The notes under the pieces: generated by a model
Seen by the model: the letters and a program-made list of their open reading frames with translations, nothing else
Database searches by the model: none
What the model was told of the DNA's origin: nothing
Shown here: positions 42,359 through 51,145 of the stretch, one piece after another
How positions within the stretch are numbered: position 1 is the stretch's first letter
How the letters are laid out: each line of letters opens with the position of its first letter
DNA from: Prostheceraeus crozeri
Lineage: Eukaryota > Platyhelminthes > Polycladida > Euryleptidae
Length of the DNA stretch: 64,000 nt
Assembly: GCA_907163375.1 (NCBI GenBank)
Contig: CAJQUW010016926.1
Span: 62,001-126,000, forward strand
Direction: 5' to 3'
Position numbers and translations under genes: made by a program

Positions 42359-43756
42359 TTAACTCTTCATTCGGAAATGGAGTGTGATATTTGTTACAGC
42401 ATCTTTATGAAAAGGAATCAACGCAACAACATCGTCATAAGTTGCAATATCAATTTGTGGGATGTAGTTTGATTTCATCTTTGTATAATCCACTTTCTTG
42501 AAAGTATGCTCAGATAAAATACTGCAGCTTTTTGGCTGTTATGGCATCATTGCTAGCAATGGAGCTTCAACATCTCCCACACGTACATCTTCACCAATAT
42601 TGGAATATATCTGAAAATAGTTAATACGACGCGATAGCGACATGTCTGCGCTAGCTTTGGTTACAGTACCACTTTTAAAGATATTTTGATCAAAACCCAA
42701 AATGTCCATTAGAGTTTTATCCATAATTAGTTCAATACCTTTTCCACTTATATTGAGAGACAAAGCACCTTCTTTTTCAGAAAATGAAATATGTTGCTCA
42801 TTATTCACTTCATTTAAATAATCTACAACCAATTTAACTGAAGTAATAATGCGAGGCATCAACACTCTTGTTTCATGTAAGATACCACCTAAAGGCTCTA
42901 CACACTTTCTGTATAAAGATACGGTCCATTCTGTATCAAATTGATTTGACCTTTCACATGGTAAATGTTGCATATCAAATTTTCCATGAACAGCTGCAGA
43001 ACGATGTCGTAAGAACTGATGAAAATCTTTTGAACAAACTAATACTAGATCATCATCATTTAATTTATTTATTACAATATGATTAGATGTTTTGATATAA
43101 GTCAATGTTGCCACTTGTTTACCATCAACTCGAAGGAGATAATTAAATTTCTTCAATAATGTTTCAGGAGTCATGTTTGTCTTTCTTGGCTTAATCACAA
43201 TCTTCTTCACCAACGTCTTCTCATTTTTTGGAATAAGATCTACATAATAAGCTTCCTCTCGATATATTAACTGTTTATGACCACTTGGGTGGTAATTAAC
43301 GTTAAAATTATCATAGCTTGTTAAGGCGCTAGCGAGGTAACCTAAATCATTTCTTAAACTTGGACTTAAACCAACAATCCAATCTTTCTCAACTACATGA
43401 TGTACATAATTATGATCATCATTGTGCGGAGTAAATTGGACAATATGTTTACACGCTTTATTTAAGAAATCATATATAAACTTTTTACATGATAGGAGAT
43501 CTTTCTGTGGCCACTGTGGAATGTATACTCGGCAGCTCTTTTCACATTGGTAAGCAGCTGTGCGTCTCATATTAATAGTCATCACCTCATGATCAAAAGT
43601 ATAGACACAGTTGCTATGAACAAGTTGAGTGACGCCCACTTCCCACTTTCCATTTAGCTGTTGTATATGATCAATGGGAGTAGAAAAGAGTGCGGCTCGA
43701 TTACTAGCAAATCTATTTGCGGCCGCATTGCTAAGCAAAATATGAGAAAACGACAT
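42359..43756 (-). pseudogene. Penton-type capsid protein 1 (element B), C-terminal frameshift
   Basis: ATG 43756. Diagnostic start (NRAALFSTPIDHIQQLNGKW, EVGVTQLVHS) and C-terminal IYSNIGEDVRVGDVEAPLLA. The long frame stops at 42539, but a neighbouring frame to 42359 encodes the expected final strands (IPFHKDAVTNITLHFRMKS). One shift near 42545 therefore separates the tail. About 465 codons. Only 35 bases separate its ATG from that of the divergent PC4-like gene. Confidence 0.75.
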
Positions 43757-43791
43757 TTTTATATTGCTGATCTGCGGCTTTGCATAACATC

Positions 43792-44148
43792 ATGAAGACT
43801 TGGATTTTGGACTCTCTACAATATATCAGAGTTGATCGTGATGGAAACGTACATTTCAAAAATTCTCATGGTCATACATCAAGAGGTATTACATTAACAT
43901 GGCGACAATTTGTCAACCTCAATGATATCATGAGGGATTTGGAATATTTTGAAACATTAAGATTCATCTCCTTGGGTGATCAAGTTTGGCTTCAACGTTG
44001 CAACAATAAAATTCAAATCTGCCATTCTCATTCCGCAAACTGTTTCTCATTTCGTAAATACAATTGGGAGAAGTATAGAAGATACATACATCGCTCCATC
44101 ATGACATTTATTCGTCGTGAGTTCATCGCCCTACTATGCAAATCTTAA
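43792..44148 (+). CDS. PC4-like protein 1 (element B)
   Basis: The first ATG is at 43792; the upstream TTG is not a likely start. 118 residues: LDSLQYIRVDRDGNVHFKNS, SRGITLTWRQFVNLNDIM, GDQVWLQRCNNKIQICHS, then a WEKYRRYIHRSIMTFI helix. It is a tandem paralogue of the next gene and homologous to 18073-18633 of element A. The strand-strand-strand-helix layout with a GITLT strand recalls PC4. Expected role: binding single-stranded or promoter DNA during transcription or replication. Intact. Confidence 0.5.
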   Translation: MKTWILDSLQYIRVDRDGNVHFKNSHGHTSRGITLTWRQFVNLNDIMRDLEYFETLRFISLGDQVWLQRCNNKIQICHSHSANCFSFRKYNWEKYRRYIHRSIMTFIRREFIALLCKS

Positions 44149-44170
44149 TCAGACATGACTATCACGCACC

Positions 44171-44821
44171 ATGAGTTGGAAATTAGATTCCCTACAACGT
44201 ATTGAAACGGATCATGATCGAAACGTCTATTTCAAAGATTCAACTGGAAATGTGAGAAGAGAGTTTGCTTTATCTTATCGTCATTTTCAATCTCTACATC
44301 ATATCATGAAGGATTTGAAATACTTCTATATGAAAAGACATTCACGTATTGGAAATCGCATCTGGCTGCGCGTCAACAAGCGGCGAATTCAACTCTATCA
44401 TTCCCAACTCCATACTAACTTCACATTTCATCAAGGTAGTTGGGAAAAGTATAAAAGGAAGGTACATCGCTCAATTTACTCATTCTTTCATCATGAAGCG
44501 CCATCGCTACACCATCGTCAACATTCTCCGTCGCTTCAGACTCTGCACCAAAATCGATCTCACAACATTACACCAACACCTTCCAAACAGCAAGTATTAC
44601 CCGGGCCGACCTCAAATGTTAGTGGTGAAGATGAACAATTCACGGAATCTTCAACTCTTCCCAAATGGAACTGTACAGATTCTCGGCGCCCTTTCTCATT
44701 CATCGGCGCAGTCAATGCGCTTAGAGCTACAGAGACTACTACGTCGGATATGGAAGAGGGAGAGGTGTGTGATGTCGAATCTGACTGTGGACAATATGGT
44801 GATCTCTACTCAATTGAGTGA
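44171..44821 (+). CDS. PC4-like protein 2 (element B), C-terminus overlapping the TBP-like gene
   Basis: ATG 44171. Residues 1-108 repeat the domain of the preceding gene (LDSLQRIETDHDRNVYFKDS; GNRIWLRVNKRRIQLYHS; WEKYKRKVHRSIYSFF). The rest is a low-complexity Ser/Thr/Pro-rich tail ending in an acidic stretch (DMEEGEVCDVESDCGQYG). This tail overlaps the TBP-like frame by 329 bases. A similar overlap exists in element A, which argues that the tail is real, although it could be partly an accidental extension. Confidence 0.5.
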   Translation: MSWKLDSLQRIETDHDRNVYFKDSTGNVRREFALSYRHFQSLHHIMKDLKYFYMKRHSRIGNRIWLRVNKRRIQLYHSQLHTNFTFHQGSWEKYKRKVHRSIYSFFHHEAPSLHHRQHSPSLQTLHQNRSHNITPTPSKQQVLPGPTSNVSGEDEQFTESSTLPKWNCTDSRRPFSFIGAVNALRATETTTSDMEEGEVCDVESDCGQYGDLYSIE

Positions 44822-45038
44822 AAGTGTATCATTTTTGAAGATTCATACCAGCAGTTACAATTTGTGTTATGAACCCGAACTTTTTCCTGCAGCTCTCATT
44901 AGTTGTTGGTTACCTGTGCATGTTGCAATCTGTCATAATAGTAAAGTGATCATTACTGGACTAAAATCTCATGTACAAGCAAATGTGATCCTAGACTATC
45001 TCATCGAGTATGTACGTACCCAGCGGATTGTAAAATAA
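44493..45038 (+). CDS. TATA-binding-protein-like protein (element B)
   Basis: The start is placed at ATG 44493 because the sequence from there (YTIVNILRRFRLCTKIDLTT) aligns with the first strand of the TBP core. Repeat 1 continues YYPGRPQMLVVKM, then LQLFPNGTVQILGAL. Repeat 2 is YEPELFPAALISCWLPVHVA, then ICHNSKVIITGLKS and a final helix. The YEPELFP string is the strongest TBP signature in the window. About 181 residues, the size of a TBP core. Expected to bind TATA elements. Its 3' end faces the protease across 26 bases. Some Phe residues that intercalate DNA in TBP are replaced, so DNA binding needs testing. Confidence 0.72.
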   Translation: MKRHRYTIVNILRRFRLCTKIDLTTLHQHLPNSKYYPGRPQMLVVKMNNSRNLQLFPNGTVQILGALSHSSAQSMRLELQRLLRRIWKRERCVMSNLTVDNMVISTQLSESVSFLKIHTSSYNLCYEPELFPAALISCWLPVHVAICHNSKVIITGLKSHVQANVILDYLIEYVRTQRIVK

Positions 45039-45064
45039 AAAACAATTTTTCCAACATGATGTTT

Positions 45065-45526
45065 TTATTTCAAATCATGATGGAACTTACAAATCATTTT
45101 TTCATTAGAGGATGGATTACATGAAAAGTTTTGAATAACAGATACAAATCGAGATACATGTAAACGTTTTAAGATGAAGTACAGTACAAAAGCACCACAC
45201 GTTGATGAAAGTGGATGTTGTAGTATGCGTTCATTTCGCTGATATTGACGCGTATGTTTTCTCAACCACTGCTGTGTTGGTATATTTGGAGGTTGAGCAA
45301 GAGAGTCAAATAGCTCACCACGTCGGTCTTCTCCAATAAAGATCGCTTTCCAATGCTCACCGCCTAAATTCTGCGAATGAGTGTTTAGCACAATAAAGAT
45401 GGGATAGTGATTTACTGCAGGTGGTAAGGTATCGAGCGAATAGACATTATCGAAAGCTTTCAACGTCGCTTCGTCTGCATTACGCTGCACTTTAGTCTTA
45501 ATATCGTCAGCAGTCAACCAACTCAT
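45065..45526 (-). CDS. Adenovirus-type cysteine protease (element B)
   Basis: 153 residues, intact. Catalytic triad in order: His in GGEHWKAIFI, Asp in GELFDSLAQ (Glu/Asp position), Cys in LSSTCGAFVLYF. A Gln that helps form the oxyanion hole is plausible just before the Cys segment (ILQHP). Maturation protease for virion precursors. Its ATG overlaps the final base of the capsid frame, so the two are translated from adjacent frames of the late transcript unit. Confidence 0.9.
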   Translation of the reverse strand: MSWLTADDIKTKVQRNADEATLKAFDNVYSLDTLPPAVNHYPIFIVLNTHSQNLGGEHWKAIFIGEDRRGELFDSLAQPPNIPTQQWLRKHTRQYQRNERILQHPLSSTCGAFVLYFILKRLHVSRFVSVIQNFSCNPSSNEKMICKFHHDLK

Positions 45527-46803
45527 TAACGATTATACTGAAGAATCACGTCACGATACTTTGTAATTTCAATGTTTGAATCGAAGACTGCATAAATTAA
45601 TACATTGATCGTCTCAGGTAGTGTTCTTTTGAACGTCAAATCCAAACGAATATTATGAGGCACGTTCGCTTGACGATAGGGTGCACTAATATCGCTGTCA
45701 GCAGTCAAATCAAATGCATAAATAGTATATCCACTCTTAAACTCTTTCATAGTGAGTCCGTTGGTGTCATCCGTATTGTAAAAACCAAAGACATCCATAA
45801 AATCAACATAACTGCGCATAAATTGATCCGCAGCAAAATCTGGTTTGTAGGGTGGACCGAGATGACTCACACCATTTACACGTAAAGCAATTTCACTTAG
45901 CTGATTGTGTTTAAAATTGAAAGGATTCTTCTTTATATTACCATTAAATGCATCATTTTCAACCATTGCCACCATGAGGAGCTTCGGTACTTCCGATGGA
46001 AAGAGGCCATCTTTCATGAAACTCTTTTGATCTTTCGGAATTGTAAAGGTGAGAAGCTTTGTATGCTGAACGGGGTAAATGGCATTTTGGCGGTTAAGAC
46101 CTTCAGCATGTCCTCTAATGACACTTGGATTCGGTACTACTCGACGAATGTAAAGTGCAATATCTTCCACATGAATTCTAAAATTGTCAACTTTACCAAA
46201 TGCATTCAGCGCAAATTCAGGCTTATTCAATGTCAGCTTGAGTCGCATGCTGGTATTACAGAGTAAAAACTTTGACTGTCTAAAGAAGTCTAAATTCAGC
46301 GGACCATATAGCTGACATATTTTACTATCTTTAATCATAGCAGATCGCTTTACAAAGCCACTGTTTGTTTCAGCATCAAATTTTCCTGCTTCATCTCTGT
46401 ACCATCCCATGGCTTCCATATGACTTTTTTGTGCTGCTGGATGAAACTGTGATACATGATTGAAATATGATTTATAGGGATAATCGCTTTGACCACCTTC
46501 CACCTGTTGCTCTCCAATCGTTAGAGAAACATCGTGAAGTAATGTAGTCAATGGTAAATTGTTCAGTCCAACTTTATGTGTATCGTCAATAGCAGTTCCA
46601 TCTGCTTGCTGAATTCTAAACCTCAAATCAACCATCGCATAACTCAAATCTATGTAGTCATGACTACCACCAGGAATAACAAATTCAATGGGGCCAGCAT
46701 TCTCAGCTGTTCGAGGATGATAATCTACAATACTTGAACTAAGAATATCTGTCTGTATGGCTTGTTGATCAAACAAACAAAACCCGGAAGTTTTACACTC
46801 CAT
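45526..46803 (-). CDS. Major capsid protein (element B)
   Basis: 425 residues, intact. LFDQQAIQTDILSSSIVDYH, IEFVIPGGSHDYIDLSYAMV, NLPLTTLLHDVSLTIGEQQV, GPLNLDFFRQSKFLL and YNTDDTNGLTMKEFKSGYTI are the conserved Polinton double jelly-roll segments. Forms the pseudo-hexameric capsomers of the icosahedral particle. It lies between the pVI-like gene (2 bases upstream) and the protease. Full length and without breaks, indicating a young insertion. Confidence 0.93.
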   Translation of the reverse strand: MECKTSGFCLFDQQAIQTDILSSSIVDYHPRTAENAGPIEFVIPGGSHDYIDLSYAMVDLRFRIQQADGTAIDDTHKVGLNNLPLTTLLHDVSLTIGEQQVEGGQSDYPYKSYFNHVSQFHPAAQKSHMEAMGWYRDEAGKFDAETNSGFVKRSAMIKDSKICQLYGPLNLDFFRQSKFLLCNTSMRLKLTLNKPEFALNAFGKVDNFRIHVEDIALYIRRVVPNPSVIRGHAEGLNRQNAIYPVQHTKLLTFTIPKDQKSFMKDGLFPSEVPKLLMVAMVENDAFNGNIKKNPFNFKHNQLSEIALRVNGVSHLGPPYKPDFAADQFMRSYVDFMDVFGFYNTDDTNGLTMKEFKSGYTIYAFDLTADSDISAPYRQANVPHNIRLDLTFKRTLPETINVLIYAVFDSNIEITKYRDVILQYNR

Positions 46804-46805
46804 GA

Positions 46806-47261
46806 TTAGAAGTTATGGCAGCGTCGTCGTTTAGCGCCTGATGAATGATTAGAGCCTCTGCGACGTTTGCGTGAATGCCTTTTGACTGAAGATCGCACCT
46901 TACCAGCTCCGCGATGTTTCCTTCTTCCTTTATTCATTCGTTTAGGCGATTTCTTTCCTTGAGTAACACCAGCAAAGGTCTGCTTCAATGTTTTTAAACC
47001 GCGTTCCTTCCCACGATTCAACAAACTGCTCTTAAAACTTCTACCTCTGGAAAGATCACTAGCAACATCACCAGCAAAGCCAACGGCATTACTTAAAACA
47101 TTTCGTTTTAAAGATCTACCGACATTGGATATGAGAGGTGCTACAACAGATTTCAGTGCACCTAGTATGCTACCTCCACGTTGGCGGCGAGCGCCGATGT
47201 AAATTTGTCCTCCACCACTTACATAGGAGGGTCGTGAATAAAATGAGGCAGTTGGATTCAT
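46806..47261 (-). CDS. pVI-like minor capsid/core protein (element B)
   Basis: 151 residues: ASFYSRPSYVSGGGQIYIGA, then a Gly-rich GGSILGALKSVVAPL amphipathic segment, and a strongly basic C-terminus (KRHSRKRRRGSN...AKRRRCHNF). A hydrophobic/amphipathic head plus a basic tail is typical of minor virion proteins in this lineage, likened to adenovirus pVI/pVII. Small Gly-Gly motifs could be protease sites. Intact and co-directional with the capsid gene. Confidence 0.65.
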   Translation of the reverse strand: MNPTASFYSRPSYVSGGGQIYIGARRQRGGSILGALKSVVAPLISNVGRSLKRNVLSNAVGFAGDVASDLSRGRSFKSSLLNRGKERGLKTLKQTFAGVTQGKKSPKRMNKGRRKHRGAGKVRSSVKRHSRKRRRGSNHSSGAKRRRCHNF

Positions 47262-47302
47262 AGCTCAAACCCTAAACATTGTTAGTTACAACTTTGCATG
47301 AA

Positions 47303-48569
47303 TCACTGTCGATCACTTAGATGAAAGATGTCGGCACGACGCATCCAAGAGTTCATACTTGAAACATAACAAGCCCATTTAACAAGACACCATTCTTCAC
47401 CTTGTCATTTTTTACATCGAATGATTTTCTCTACCAAATATGTTTCACTTTCAGTGACTACCTCAATCTCATCGCGGTAAAAGCTACCCTCAATTTCTTC
47501 ATTATCGTAATCTTTCAACTTGTAGGTGGTGGGAGAGTCTTTTTGATCAATCCTTGATACTGTAAATACCTCCTCTGTCCAATTCGGAAGGTACCCTTTA
47601 GCAAAAACACTCTTCACTTTTGAGATACGAACTTTATCACCAATTTTCACATCACTTTTCACATGAGTGCGTTTACGTTGGAATGATTCGCGCACTTTAT
47701 CTACATTGTCAGCATTTACATCTACTGGTCTGAGTCCAATAGAACGATGGATAGAGTGATTGTAGGCATGGAGTGTATCTTGTAGAACCTTTGTCCAATT
47801 TTGTGTCAAGTTGGCAGCAAAATGTCGCCACAAGCGATTTTTTAATGTGCGATTAAAACGTTCAATGAATGCAGCTTTATAAGCACTCTTTACGCTAAAC
47901 AACTCAATGTCATGCCTCTCAAATAATCTTCTCACATGCTGATTTTCAAACTCTTTTCCTTGATCACTCTGAATTCTTTTTGGAATGCGACCTTCTCGAA
48001 AAATTGTTTGGAATGCTTTTGCTACTCCTTTCCCTTCTTTAGTTTTTAAAGGTTGAGCCCACGCATAACGCGAGAAAATATCAATGACGGTTAAAATAAA
48101 ATTATTACCCGAGTTATGTTTTGAAATGGAGGCAACATCACACAAATCTGCTTGCCACTGTTCATCGATGTCATGAACAATATAATGGCGGGTACGGTAC
48201 TGCTTCTTCGCTTGTTTGTGGAGTGTATAGGTAGCCTGACCCTTTAACCATCGTTTCACTTGTGATTGTGGAAGACCACTCGCTTTTGACAATTTCTTGA
48301 TAGATTCAAATCCTGCCGGATGTTTTACATCACAATAGATTGACTTCAAACGCTCAGTCGATGACGACTGACTCTTTTTCCTCCCTCTCATCTTTTTGCT
48401 TTGTTACCTTTCTACATTTACAACAACTACAGCATTTAGCTTTAGCGGTTTTGCGATCGTGTTCACATTGCTTAGGGGTTTCATTGTGAGAGCTGGCGCA
48501 GCAAGTGCAAGTGACAACGACACTCACCTCCGGCGGCTCATTACATGGCAAGCAACACATCTGCTTCAT
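47303..48569 (-). pseudogene. Retrovirus-type integrase with Cys-rich head and chromodomain (element B)
   Basis: The core frame is 48391-47405 (328 codons). It has the D,D(35)E triad (QADLCDV; IQSDQGKEF; AAFIERFNRTLK) and an SH3-like region (VKIGDKVRISKVKSVFAKGY). In element A a Cys-rich head runs in frame into the core; here the head (48569-48354, CCLPC, CTCCASS, CCSCCKCRK) is in a different frame, so one shift or a recoding event separates them. At 47405 a TGA interrupts the chromodomain, which stays open in the same frame to 47303 (EEWCLVKW...NSWMRRADIFHL). Role: insertion into host DNA with 6-bp duplications. The catalytic core is intact. Confidence 0.88.
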
Positions 48570-48570
48570 A

Positions 48571-49265
48571 TTAATAGTCTGAGAACATGTATTTCTTGGG
48601 AGGAGCTGTTTTACGTTTTCCTTTTACTAGTTTTAGTGGTGGCGTAGATCTACGTCGAGTTCTTCCTCTTGTTTGCTTAGTGAGTGTGGGAGGGGATGTA
48701 GCAGGTGACGTCTTAAACCAATTTGTTGGCATTTTCATCGTCTGAAGCATTGGAGCAGTAGCCACTGTTGAATCAAGTTCTTTCAATGTCTCATTATTCA
48801 AAGCAAATTTTGACACATTATGCTTTTTCAATAGTTTTAGAAAGTATGTCCAACCAGGTGGAACATAGCCCTGACGGCGCTTTCTACGTGTCGCATACTG
48901 AATCAAGTCTTCATAACGTGAAGCATCAATCACTTTATTTTCATCTGCAATGATTTCTCCTCTATCATTTACATTGAGATGGGGTTCAATACTATTGAAA
49001 AGAGATATGGCATGTGCGCGAGATGCTAAAGGTGTAGCAGTCGACACAGAGTCACGCATCTTATTCTTCAAATTTTTCAATTGTTCAACAGTTTCCGATT
49101 GTAATAATACAGCACGATGTGGATCTTTGATGTGAACATATTTTGCTGATAATCTAATTCTCTCCTATACATTTGATTTGCAAGAGGTTGCTTTACTTCC
49201 TGCATGGCAGTCAATTGTACATATTCATCCTGAGGAATAACAATCATGCGAGAATAAGAACTCAT
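48571..49265 (-). pseudogene. Conserved Polinton protein (PY-like, element B), one frameshift
   Basis: ATG 49265 (SSYSRMIVIPQDEYVQL) overlaps the ATPase stop by four bases. Near 49110-49160 the frame changes, and the remainder (LNVNDRGEIIADENKVIDAS, YVPPGWTYFLKLLKKHNV) runs to 48571 with a basic, Thr/Ser-rich C-terminus. Homologous to 11567-12219 in A and in the same place between ATPase and integrase. Function unknown; the basic tail suggests nucleic-acid or virion-core association. Confidence 0.68.
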
Positions 49266-49924
49266 AGTTTGTAGATAATCATGGGAGTTTTCAAAATATG
49301 ACTTCGAAATCTAAATTCTTCCGGACACTCTTGCGTAAAGTCAATGAATAAGTAACCGTGTGGTTTTTCAGTAGCTGCTTGAAAAATTTCAATTAAGGCT
49401 TTTGATCCTCTTGGTGCAACTTGTCGCGCTAAAATTTCAAATTGACTTTTATCTCGCGAATTCTTGAAAATAGCATAATAGTGTGTATTCAGGTTTCGTG
49501 TACGAGCTTCTTTTCCATCAGGAAACAAATTTTGTGTGATATAGATGATAAAGCACCTTTTATGATGTGCTGCGCGAGTGACATCTGTAACATCTTTTGA
49601 ATTCTTACTTTCTTTTAATAGATCATCCAATACAGCAGCATCATTAGACTGAAGTTTATCCACTGGAATAATTCCTTCATGTCGAATAAAGTTGCGACTT
49701 TGCAATTCCTGAAACAGCGACGGTTGATAAATACCATAACACCAAATCACTCGATTGATAGGTTCCTTAAACAACTCCCTTCTTTTATCCAATAAATTCA
49801 GCGTGAAAACAGTTTTACCTGCATGAGATGGACCTGATACAGTCAGAACTTTATCACATTGAAGTCTGAAATCCATTATAATACTTTGAGATTCAACATT
49901 TGCATAATTAACGTCTAGAGCCAA
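49262..49924 (-). CDS. A32-type genome-packaging ATPase (element B)
   Basis: Intact. Two possible ATGs: 49924 or 49876 (MDFRLQCDKVLTVSG), the latter aligning better with the A copy. Walker A GPSHAGKT, Walker B AAVLDDLL, then CFIIYITQNLF and the conserved NTHYYAIFKNSRDKSQFEIL, ending PHGYLFIDFTQ. FtsK/HerA-type motor that fills the capsid with DNA. It overlaps the pX-like gene by 17 bases if the upstream ATG is used. Confidence 0.9.
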   Translation of the reverse strand: MALDVNYANVESQSIIMDFRLQCDKVLTVSGPSHAGKTVFTLNLLDKRRELFKEPINRVIWCYGIYQPSLFQELQSRNFIRHEGIIPVDKLQSNDAAVLDDLLKESKNSKDVTDVTRAAHHKRCFIIYITQNLFPDGKEARTRNLNTHYYAIFKNSRDKSQFEILARQVAPRGSKALIEIFQAATEKPHGYLFIDFTQECPEEFRFRSHILKTPMIIYKL

Positions 49925-50273
49925 AGATATTACCCAATACGTTGCCCACGATAGGAGCCAGCATCGGTAGTAACGCTGGAAGGAAACCGCCCTTTTGTGT
50001 TAGAGTTTTCCTCTTTCTTTGAAGGGTGACTTTAGGATTGGAGATGAAACGGAATTTCGTAGCATATCGCTTAAGTAACTTTCGTTGTTTTGGTGTTAAT
50101 TTCTTCGTCCTCAACTTTCTCACATGAGAAATAATTTCACGAATGAATTTATCGTTAGCATGTCGTATAGCATTGTATCGCTGATTTGCTTTCATTCGTC
50201 GGAGAGCTTGAATGGCTGAAGAAAACTTTGAAGACTTTTGACTTTTACGTTTTGTCATTTTACGTTTCGCCAT
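49908..50273 (-). CDS. Basic core/pX-like protein (element B)
   Basis: 121 residues, intact: Lys/Arg-rich head (KRKMTKRKSQKSSKFSSAI), a middle helix, RKRKTLTQKGGFLPALLPML and a hydrophobic Gly-rich C-terminus. Counterpart of 9488-9880 in A. The Gly-Gly could be a protease site. Likely packaged with DNA or disrupting membranes on entry; this is inferred from the adintovirus pattern. Confidence 0.6.
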   Translation of the reverse strand: MAKRKMTKRKSQKSSKFSSAIQALRRMKANQRYNAIRHANDKFIREIISHVRKLRTKKLTPKQRKLLKRYATKFRFISNPKVTLQRKRKTLTQKGGFLPALLPMLAPIVGNVLGNIFGSRR

Positions 50274-50324
50274 TTTCCGTGTTAGTCTTTGCTAAAACCT
50301 GTCTTTACCACATTTGCATAGGTA

Positions 50325-50654
50325 CTAACTATTGCGGCATAAGTGACACTCGAAATGAGCAATATCACAGTGGTTACATTTGCAAAGTTGAATGCAATTA
50401 CGTATGAAACAGCGTTGACAAAAAGCATGCTTACATATCTTGAAGATGCGCTTTTCATTTCCATCCTTTCACTTACATACATCGCAACACATAGTTTCAC
50501 CGTTACTGATGTCTATAGCAAGTCTTTTTGAAGATATAAATTTGCTAGCCTTTTCTAAATAATAGACACATGTACAGAAGGAATATACTTCGAGAGTGAG
50601 CAGGCATAGCTCGAAAACCAGTTGTGCTACAATCAAGTACCACTGCATTTTCAA
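50325..50654 (-). pseudogene. Cys/His-rich RING/IBR-like protein with in-frame TGA
   Basis: ATG 50654 opens a hydrophobic N-terminal stretch (WYLIVAQLVFELCLLTLEVY), then ETMCCDVCK. A TGA at 50469 stops it, but the same frame stays open to 50325 with FKICKHAFCQRCF, CKCNHCDI and CHLC. The ordered C-x2-C, C-x-H-x3-C-x2-C, C-x2-C, C-x2-C series across the stop indicates a former zinc-binding ubiquitin-ligase-like domain. A possible membrane segment lies at the N-terminus. Either a recent null allele or a sequence error. Confidence 0.5.
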
Positions 50655-51061
50655 TTTTTCTTTATAGAAAGTTGAATGTGAATATCTGAAATCGCTTCAA
50701 TCACTATACTGCTGCCATGATGGTTAAATGCGTTAAGACGTTCAACAATTTTTATCATATGTCTTTTAAAAAATTCTTCGGGGTGATCTACCACTTCCAT
50801 TGAATAAGAAGCAAAATGGAAAGAGCGACTTTCCACCTCCTCCTTTCCAAAATGACTAAACTTAATTTTCGCAACTAATCGCGCCATGACAATGCTATCA
50901 GAGAATGTATTCATTAACTCTAGAAATAGAGTGCTAGCATCATCGACCACTGCTTCGATGTCGGTCTCATCTTTATGAAAATTTATCACATAATCTTGAA
51001 CAGCTCCTTTTAAACTTTGCCTATGAAAATGTAATGTTCCGCAGTCGTTTGAGAAAGACAT
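50651..51061 (-). CDS. Stand-alone homologue of the polymerase N-terminal domain (element B)
   Basis: 136 residues, intact. LKGAVQDYVINFHKDE, IVMARLVAKIKFSHFGKEEV, FHFASYSMEVV, FFKRHMIKIVERLNAFNHHG and IEAISDIHIQLS follow the order of the domain that precedes the CFLYAVLSILHY motif in Polinton polymerases (RLIAQIRYV..., FTSSSSNYI..., HLNSLINHIEAFTKKGSNWI, VQNIEFNV in element A). A homologue stands alone in element C (62718-63170). It may act as a trans factor for priming or compete with the polymerase domain. Confidence 0.6.
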   Translation of the reverse strand: MSFSNDCGTLHFHRQSLKGAVQDYVINFHKDETDIEAVVDDASTLFLELMNTFSDSIVMARLVAKIKFSHFGKEEVESRSFHFASYSMEVVDHPEEFFKRHMIKIVERLNAFNHHGSSIVIEAISDIHIQLSIKKN

Positions 51062-51145
51062 GATCGCCCTTTATCTAACCCATCCATTGCATGAAAACAA
51101 CTCTTCTCATAGTAACATTTATTGAATAACTGTAACAAGCATGCA

